DNA of 14,413 nt from Flavobacterium sp. GTDB taxonomy: Bacteria > Bacteroidota > Bacteroidia > Flavobacteriales > Flavobacteriaceae. The notes under the pieces were generated by a model. The model worked only from the letters and a program-made list of their open reading frames with translations, made no database searches and was not told where the DNA came from. The stretch lies in assembly GCA_012032075.1 (NCBI GenBank), contig JAAURU010000036.1, positions 1 through 14,413 of the forward strand, given 5' to 3'. Positions 7,366 to 14,413 of this stretch are shown piece by piece. A program made the translations under genes and the position numbers. Numbering within the stretch: the stretch's first letter is position 1; every line of letters begins with the position of its first letter.

Positions 7366-10062
7366 ATGAAAAAACTCTACTAGTGCTAATTATTTGTGCT
7401 ATAAGTACTATAACTACTTATTCACAAAGTAAATTATGGACAAAAGTCTCAGAAGATAAAATGATTCTTTTAGAAAAGTTTGAAAGGGCAAATATGCCTT
7501 TTCAATATGAATTGTTCAATGTTAATTTTTCAGCTATGAAAGCATTGCTTTCTAAAGCTCCTCTAGATTCAGAAGGAAAAACTTCAAATTTAGTAATCGA
7601 TTTTCCTGATTATAATGGGAAATTATCAAAATACACAATATACGAAGCTCCAGTAATGGAAAAGGGACTTTCAGATAAATTTCCTGAAATTAAGTCATAT
7701 ATTGGTGTGGGTCTTGATGATAAAACAGCAACAATTCGTTTTAGTACAACTTTATTTGGATTGCATGTAATGATGATTTCAGGTGAAGCGGAAACATATT
7801 ATATTGATACTTATACAAAAGATTTAAATAATTATATAGTATATAATAGAAATAATATCTCTAATTCTAGAAGCTTTTCATGTTTAGTAGAAGATGATGC
7901 AGAAGAAATAGTAACATCCGAAAATTTACAAAGAGCTACTGATGGTAAATTTAGACAATATCGTTTAGCTATGGCTTGTACAATAGAATATGCAGCTTAT
8001 CATGTAAATGCAGCAGGACTAAATTCTGGTACTTTAACTCAAAAAAAAGCAGCTGTATTATCTGCAATGACTGTTACTATGACACGTGTAAACGGTATTT
8101 ATGAAAAAGATATGTCGCTGAGAATGAATTTAATTGCAAATAATGATTTAATTATTTTTATAACATCTGATAATTTTTCAAATGCAAATGCAACTGCATT
8201 AATTGCAGAAAGTCAAACAGAAATAGATGCTGCAATAGGATTTTCTAATTATGATATTGGACACACTGTAAGTACAGGTGGTGGTGGCTTAGCTTCCCTT
8301 AATTCACCATGTACATCAGGCAAAGCAAGAGGTATTACAGGTTCATCAGCTCCTGTAGGAGATCCATATGATGTTGATTATGTAGCTCATGAAATGGGAC
8401 ATCAATTTGGTGGCCCTCACACTTTTAATGGTACTGGAGGTTCTTGTACTGGGAATAGAAGTGCAGCAGATGCGGTTGAACCAGGAAGTGGAACAACAAT
8501 AATGGCTTATGCAGGTATTTGTTCAGGAGTTAATGTACAGTCAAATTCTGATGCTTATTTCCATACAGTAAGTATTGCTAAAATGACTACATTTATGACA
8601 GGTACGGGTAATTGTGCGGCTCAAGCAAATAATAATAACACACCTCCTACAATAGCACCATTAACAAACTATACAATCCCATTTGGAACAGCATTTATAT
8701 TAAAAGGGAACGGTAGTGATATAGATGGTAATGCATCGTTGACTTATTGCTGGGAACAAACAAATCCAGGTACTTCTACTGCAACTGCTACTACAACTTC
8801 TACAAATTCACCAAATTTTAGATCACTAAATCCTAAAAGCACTCCAAATAGATACATGCCTGTATTTTCTGAAGTTATGGCAGGTAATTTAGCACCTACA
8901 TGGGAAGTAATACCAAATGTTGCTAGAACAATGAATTTTGCCTTAACAGTAAGAGATAATCAAACCCCTAATGGAGGTCAAACAGCAAGAGCAAACATGA
9001 ACACTTAATGTAGCAAATGTTGGACCTTTTGCAGTTACATCGCCAAGTGTAGAAAATGTATCATGGACACAAGGGTCAACACAAAATATCACATGGAGCG
9101 TTTCAGGAACAACAGCAAACGGGATAAATACATCAAATGTTAATATCTTATTATCAACAGATAACGGAGTAACTTTTTCAATTCTAGTGGCAAATACTTT
9201 AAATGATGGTTCTGAAAATATTATTGTTCCAAACGTTGCTGCTCCATATTGTAGAATCATGATTGAACCTGTAGGTAATATTTATTATGCATTATCAAAA
9301 AATATTTCCATTGGTTATACTGTAACATCACAAACAATATGTACTGACTATACAAGAACTTTTAGTACACCAGTTTCAATGGCTACTGGCTGGTCTGCAT
9401 TCAATTTACCATCGGCTACTGGTATAACACAAGATTATATTATAACTGATGCTAATTTAACAATAGTATCTACAGCAACAGCTACAAATGAAGTTTCATT
9501 TGGTTTAGTTAAACCAGGTTCAAGTGTTGTAGATTATGTTGCTTTTGATGGACCAACATCAGGATGTGGAATTTCTGCTTCAAATTTAAATGTTGTTTTT
9601 GATGATGAGGGAGCTACATTTGATTGTGCTAATACGAATTCGGGCCTTGCCTTCAAGCCTGTATCTTCTTTTACTACCTTAGATGGATTAAGTTCTTTAG
9701 GTGTTTGGAGATTAGCTGCTAAAAGTACAAGTACATCTAATACAATTAGTAGTGCGACATTAACACTTTGTAGGGTTGAAACAACAGTAACTCTTTCTAA
9801 TGAATCTTTTGGGCTACAAGAATTTTCTATATTTCCAAATCCTAATAACGGAAGTTTTAATGTCAATTTTGTTTCTAATTCTAGTAATAAGGTTAAAATA
9901 AGTGTTTTTGATATAGGAGGACGTTCAATTTTTGAAGATAATTTTCAAAATAATGGAATATTTAACCAAAATATTCAACTAAATAATATTCAATCTGGAG
10001 TATATTTAGTTACTGTTCAAGATGGTGATAAAAAAGAAGTTAAGAAAATTATTATCGAATAA
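7366..10062 (+). CDS. Secreted reprolysin-like (M12B) metallopeptidase with P-domain and type IX sorting domain, two frameshifts
   Basis: About 898 residues rejoined. The signal peptide is broken: the ATG at 7366 gives MKKLY and a stop, but one added base near 7375-7378 gives MKKLLLVLIICAIS...TYSQ, clearly the true start. Next come a propeptide-like region (about residues 22-190), then the protease domain with the zinc site HEMGHQFGGPHTF (H342, E343, H346, H352; HExxHxxGxxH) and a Met-turn, IMAYAGIC. After the catalytic domain comes an immunoglobulin-like segment, then a proprotein-convertase P-type domain (about 9330-9780; GWSAFNLP, GVWRLAAKS). The C-terminal Por domain (FSIFPNPNNGSF ... SGVYLVTVQDG ... 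KKIIIE) directs export through the type IX system. A second break at ~9000, where an extra A occurs, is resolved as NMTLNVANVGP. A strong terminator follows. Confidence 0.9.
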
Positions 10063-10085
10063 TTAAAATTATTTTTAAACAAATC

Positions 10086-10109
10086 AAAGCCCCTTTTTGG
10101 GGCTTTTTT
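10086..10109 (+). terminator. Intrinsic terminator after the metallopeptidase
   Basis: AAAGCCCC (10086-10093), a TTTTT loop and GGGGCTTT form a perfect G-C-rich stem followed by a T-run to 10109. It lies 24 bases after the metallopeptidase stop. Confidence 0.95.
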
Positions 10110-10457
10110 GGATAGATAAAATAGGAATGTTATGTATCTTTCAATCAATTATAGTAATAACTGTTGTAAAGAGTATTAGTAATACTAAAGTTATATTTGA
10201 TAATTCAAAAAAGACTATTAGATATTTTGATGTAAATTTAAAAATAACACTATTCTGTATTTCTCGATTTATAGAAGTTATTAAATCGAATTTAATTAGA
10301 GTTATTTATCTAAGTGATAAGTAAGAAATTAAAATATCGTATAATTGTTTTTGGGAATCGAAGTGAAATTTCCGATTTTAAAATGTTAAATGCAAACTTC
10401 AATAATCTAATCAAATTACTTACTTTCGTACTTCTAATTTCATAATTCTAACTTCAC
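10110..10457. other. Gene-free spacer before dgt, with inverted repeats
   Basis: No credible gene is present in these 348 bases. A plus-strand open frame begins with a TTG inside the preceding terminator hairpin and lacks any start signal. Structures seen are a 15-bp near-perfect palindrome (AGTATTA-G-TAATACT, 10172-10186) nested in ATAACT (10157-10162) and AGTTAT (10189-10194), and an 8-bp perfect inverted repeat (TCGATTTA at 10264-10271, TAAATCGA at 10282-10289). TACTTTCG at 10421-10428 is a one-mismatch -7 element that could drive dgt. Confidence 0.5.
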
Positions 10458-11801
10458 ATGATGCACTGGGAACAATTATTATCTTTAAAAAGACAAGGTG
10501 ATACTGGAAAAAGACTAAGAAAAGAACAAGACGATACCCGTTTAGGTTTTGAAGTAGATTATGATCGAATCGTTTTTTCATCTGCTTTTAGAAGTTTACA
10601 AGATAAAACTCAAGTAATTCCACTTTCAAAAACCGATTTCGTTCACAATCGCTTAACCCATACTTAGAAGTTTCGGTTGTAGGTCGTTCCATAGGTCGTT
10701 TGGTGGGAAAACAAGTCATTGAAAAACATCCCTATTTAAGTGAAATTCATGGGTATCATATGAATGATTTTGGAGCTATTGTTGCTGCGGCTTCATTAGC
10801 GCATGATATTGGAAATCCACCATTTGGACATTCAGGAGAAAAAGCCATTGGTGAATATTTTAAAACTGGAAATGGTTTGCGTTTTAAAGGGCAACTAACC
10901 GATAAAGAATGGCAAGATTTAATTGATTTTGAAGGAAATGCTAATGGTTTTTCGGTTTTAGCAACTTCTAGAGAAGGAATTGAAGGCTCGTTGCGAATTT
11001 CCTTTGCCACTTTAGGTACTTTCATGAAATACCCAAAAGAAAGTTTACCAAAAAACCAACAGCAAAGATTTGTGATAAAAAATATGGGTTTTTCCAGCAA
11101 GACAAAGCTTTTTTTAATGAAGTTGCCAAAGAATTAGGCATGATTCCAAATAAAACGGGGAATGATATTGGTTTTGAACGTCATCCATTAGCTTATTTGG
11201 TAGAAGCAGCAGATGATATTTGTTACACCATTATCGATTTTGAAGATGGTATAAATTTAGGTTTGATTCAGGAAGAATTCGCATTGGAATACTTAATAAA
11301 ATTAGTTAAAAACGGAATCGACAAAAACAAATACAATCAACTAACTACAAAAGAAGATCGTATCAGTTACCTTCGTGCCTTAGCTATTGGAAGTTTAATC
11401 AATGATGCGGTTAAGGTATTTATGGAAAATGAAGAAGCTATTTTAAGGGTGATTTTCCGTATTCTTTAATGGATAAAAGTCAGTACATCGCACAAATGAA
11501 AGACATAATTAAAATTAGTGTTAAGAATGTTTACCAATGTCATGAAGTGATTCAAAAAGAAGTCATTGGTTACAAAATTATCAACACCTTATTGGATAAA
11601 TTTTGTACAGCCTATCATAATACCATTGAAGGCAAAGCATCAAATTACGATATTATTATTCTAAAATTATTACCAGAGCGTTTTCAACATAAAAAAGATA
11701 CTGTATATGATCAATTACTGCATATTTGTCATTTTGTTTCTCTTTTAACCGATGGAAAAGCACTTGAGATGTACAATATTATAGAAGCCAATCGAAATTA
11801 A
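10458..11801 (+). CDS. dgt: Deoxyguanosinetriphosphate triphosphohydrolase (dGTPase), three frameshifts
   Basis: About 448 residues rejoined. It hydrolyses dGTP to deoxyguanosine and triphosphate and belongs to the HD superfamily. Metal and active-site motifs are present: NRLTHTLEVS (first His), SLAHDIGNPPFGHSGE (the HD pair), and VEAADDICYTIIDFEDG (final Asp). The N-terminus RRLRK-like GKRLRKEQDDTRLGFEVDYDRI and SSAFRSLQDKTQV are typical of bacterial dGTPases. Three single-base losses split it: near 10663-10666 (restores THTLEVSVVGR), in six A's at 11050-11055 (restores LPKKPTAKICDKKYGF) and near 11445 (restores AILKGDFPYSLMDK). Every section continues the same protein, so these are probable sequence errors. 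ATG at 10458 or 10461 is the start. The sensor kinase begins 15 bases after the stop. Confidence 0.93.
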
Positions 11802-11816
11802 TATACTTGACAAAAA

Positions 11817-14413
11817 GTGAAAAAGTTAACTACATTATTGTTTTTTACTTTTCTTGTGGCAAAAGCCCAATACAAAACAACACACTACAATTCCTCAAAC
11901 AGTACTTTACCCCATGATTTGTGTTATCAAATTATTCAAGATAAAGAGGGTTTTATTTGGTTAGGTACAGATAATGGACTAGTTAAATTTAACGGAAGTA
12001 CATTTCAAAACTTCAACCGAAATCAAGGATTAAGTAATAGTTTTGTTATAGATGTTTTTGAAAGTGATAATGAAAAATTAGTAGCAACTTGGGGTGGAGG
12101 TTGTTATAGTTTTGATGGAAAAGAATTTAAAAATATAGATTCTAAAAATTCCAATTTTTCGAAACAATTGCAAATTATAAAATCAAAAAATCATATATAT
12201 TCAATTGAAAATAGATATAGAGTTAATTATTTTAACACTACAACAAAAAAATCAAATTTTTACAGTTTAATAGTTCACAAATCAAAAGTAGTTTGGTGGA
12301 ATTCTGATATTGAACAAAATAAAATTTCATTTAGTGCTAATGAAATAAGTCTAATTAAATCTACAAATAGAGAAATAGATGATGTGATATATTGTTTACC
12401 GATAAGAACTCACCTCAATTTAAAGGGATAATTCGTTTTAAATGAAAACCTTTAAAAATGAGTATGTTTTCCCTTATTTAAATGATTATGAAATCATAGG
12501 TTTGACTAAATTCAAATCGCATTTTAAAGCAATTACACCTAATTCAATTATAGAATTTGATAAAAATAAGATACTTAAAATCGAATACCCCCATTTTTTA
12601 AATAAAAAGATTTTACAATATACTGAAAACGATTTTTTTAAGATTTTTCTTTTACAAAACAGTAAAAACAAATCTTCAGAAGTGCATATAGAAGATTTAA
12701 AATCAAAAGAACAACTATTTATGATGCTTTTTTTTTAAATCACCTATTTCTGATATTCTAATTTCAAAAGACAATTCCATTTGGATTAGTACCTATGGTA
12801 ATGGACTTTTTTTAATCCAAAAGCCATTAATCCATGTCGATTATAATATTTTAATAGGAAATTATGCTTTCGACTTTGTTGAGAAACCTCAGTACAATTA
12901 TTTTTTGACCGAAAATTTTGTAATTATAAATGATAAAAAAACAAACGCTATAAATAAATTCGCAGTCGCAAATGTTTCTTCTTTTAGAAAAACAGACAGT
13001 GATACTATTTTTTTTATAAAAAAAGACGCTACAATCAGCCTAATTCGGTATAAAGACCAAATTATGACTGATAAAATTGGGCCTAATGAAATAGAATTAA
13101 ACAATAAAAAAATAAGATATGGTGATAACCGATTATCGTATAACAATAAGGGAAAGTGGAATGATGTTTTTCTTAATTTGACCAGTGAGGAAAAACTTTT
13201 TTTAAAAATGAAAAAAATACTATTTTACAATAATAACTATTGGGTTTTTCTAACAATGGGATATTTATTTTGGATATTCATTTTAAGCTAACTAAGCGAA
13301 TCAAAGTAGAAAATGGGTTGTTACAAAACAACATCATTACTGCTATTAACTATAAAAATAAACTTTACTTATTACATTTTACCGGTTATTCCATTATTGA
13401 AAATGAGATTATTAAGAACTACCTTTTTTACAGTAATGAAAATGATACTTTTAATGATTTTGTGCTTACAAAAAATGGAAATGTATGGTTTGCCAGCCAA
13501 AAAGGATTAGTATTATTAAAAGATAATAGCTTTTTAAAATTTACTAGGAACGAAGGACTCTCTTCGTCTTTTTACTCGAGAATTTATTTGAATTCTAAAA
13601 ACGAGCTAGTGGCGTTAGGAAATAACGGTGTTGATTTTATTAATGCTAATTATGAACCAAAAAAAATTAATCCAAAAATAGTTATAACCAATAAAATCAA
13701 AGCAAAGCCTTTACAAAAAAGAACAGTAATTAATAGTAACGAAAATTTTGTACTAAAGACTGAGATTATTGCCTTTGAAACATCTAAACCCAGACTAGAG
13801 TATAAATTAAACGAAAAAAATGGGCAGTTCAAAATACAGGGCAATTTGATTTTACTAATTTTTCTTCTGGAACTTATCAAATACAATTTAGAATTAAATA
13901 TCCTTTTTCAAAGTACATTTATTCACCTATTTTTCTAATAGAAAAAAAAGCTGTCTGGTACTTAAGATGGTACTTTTATATCCCAATGTTTATATTGATT
14001 CTAGTAACTACTGGTTATCTTTTTTACAGGAGATTAAAGGCTCTAAATGCTAAAAATAAGCGTTTAGAAAATTTACTTAGCGCTAATGAAAAGCTACAAT
14101 TTCAACTTAACGAAATGCGTCACAATGTGTCTCAAGATTTTCATGATGAGTTGGGTAACAAAATTGCAGGAATAACAATGATGTCAGATAGGTTATTATA
14201 TGATAAGCATATTAATGAACAAGAAAACAACAGTATAATAAACCGAATAAATAAAGATAGTCAAGAATTATATCAAGGGATTAGAGATTTTATTTGGTCT
14301 ATAGATTCTAAAAATGACACTTTAGATCAATTGATTACTGTTTAATCGATTTTGGTATTGAACTTTTTCAAAATTCTACTATTTCATTCTTTACAGATAA
14401 TCAAGTAATTGAT
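11817..14413 (+). CDS. Two-component-regulator-propeller sensor histidine kinase (HisKA_3 type), 3' partial, six frameshifts
   Basis: A GTG at 11817 starts a signal peptide (MKKLTTLLFFTFLVAKAQ). A periplasmic beta-propeller follows, with Reg_prop repeats such as QDKEGFIWLGTDNGLVKF, SKDNSIWISTYGNGLF and KNGNVWFASQKGLVLL. Then come a Y_Y_Y domain (YKLNEKKWAVQNTGQF, SSGTYQIQFRIKYP), one membrane helix (about 13977-14027), a coiled linker, and the HisKA_3 dimerisation domain with the phospho-acceptor His in SQDFHDELGNKIAG. The ATPase domain lies beyond the window. Frame breaks: loss at 12395-12397, loss at 12438-12442, extra T in T9 at 12728-12736, loss in T5 at 13245-13249, loss in A7 at 13814-13820, loss near 14337-14341. 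Rejoining gives unbroken sequence throughout. Fifteen bases separate it from dgt, so co-transcription is likely. Such kinases usually sense extracellular ligands; the ligand is not predictable here. Confidence 0.88.

Noticed and set aside
8943..9260. Minus-strand open frame in the metallopeptidase gene
   Set aside because: It is antisense to the immunoglobulin-like region, whose plus-strand frame continues once the shift at ~9000 is corrected.
9534..9866. Minus-strand open frame in the P-domain region
   Set aside because: It is antisense to recognisable P-domain and Por-domain sequence.
10097..10324. 75-residue plus-strand open frame
   Set aside because: Its start is a TTG inside the terminator hairpin, there is no promoter or plausible leader, and the product is unrecognisable.
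10756..11100. 114-residue minus-strand open frame
   Set aside because: It is antisense to the HD-motif part of dgt.
10458..11801. dgt as part of a phage-defence system
   Set aside because: dGTPases can act in anti-phage defence, but this one has ordinary housekeeping motifs and no neighbouring defence genes.
13313..13510. 65-residue plus-strand open frame
   Set aside because: It is an alternative frame within the sensor kinase propeller, whose correct frame shows Reg_prop motifs.
1..14413. tRNA, rRNA, CRISPR arrays, insertion sequences or integrases
   Set aside because: None was seen on either strand; the repeats present are short inverted repeats without a transposase.

Overview
The window looks like a piece of a Flavobacteriaceae chromosome, most likely Flavobacterium or a close relative. 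It is strongly AT-rich. It encodes a secreted metallopeptidase ending in a type IX secretion (Por) sorting domain, and a propeller-type sensor kinase of the Bacteroidetes kind. Three start regions carry the Bacteroidetes -7 promoter motif TAnnTTTG, and Shine-Dalgarno sequences are largely absent.

Layout, left to right. (1) The C-terminus of a probable S41-type peptidase, then a small secreted barrel-like hypothetical protein, both on +. (2) A three-gene block on -: a MarC-family membrane protein, a 64-residue two-helix membrane protein and a short FAD-binding oxidoreductase. (3) On +, a cysteine-rich DUF3109 protein, then nrdB and nrdA of a class Ia ribonucleotide reductase, closed by a good intrinsic terminator. 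(4) A 74-residue hypothetical protein and a roughly 290-base AT-rich spacer with a bounded, repeat-like palindromic element. (5) A roughly 900-residue reprolysin-like (M12B) peptidase with a P-domain and a Por sorting domain, closed by a strong terminator. (6) After a 348-base gene-free spacer, a dGTP triphosphohydrolase (dgt), followed 15 bases later by a large sensor kinase (beta-propeller, Y_Y_Y, one membrane helix, HisKA_3) that runs off the right edge.

The dominant oddity is technical. Six of the genes are interrupted by single-base frameshifts, 14 in all, mostly one-base losses in short homopolymers. They include nrdA (essential in most aerobes) and dgt. In each case the protein reads on perfectly in the next frame. 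The pattern fits uncorrected sequencing errors better than gene decay, so split genes are annotated here as single genes over their full span.

Functionally, NrdA and NrdB make deoxynucleotides and Dgt degrades dGTP, so both arms of dNTP-pool control lie within about 9 kb. They are in separate transcription units and nothing shows co-regulation. I did not find a convincing new multi-gene system. The most interesting unexplained structures are the repeat element at 7116-7260, the 14-bp perfect inverted repeat at 1360-1410, the three inverted repeats in the nrdB leader, and the coding-like spacer between nrdB and nrdA.
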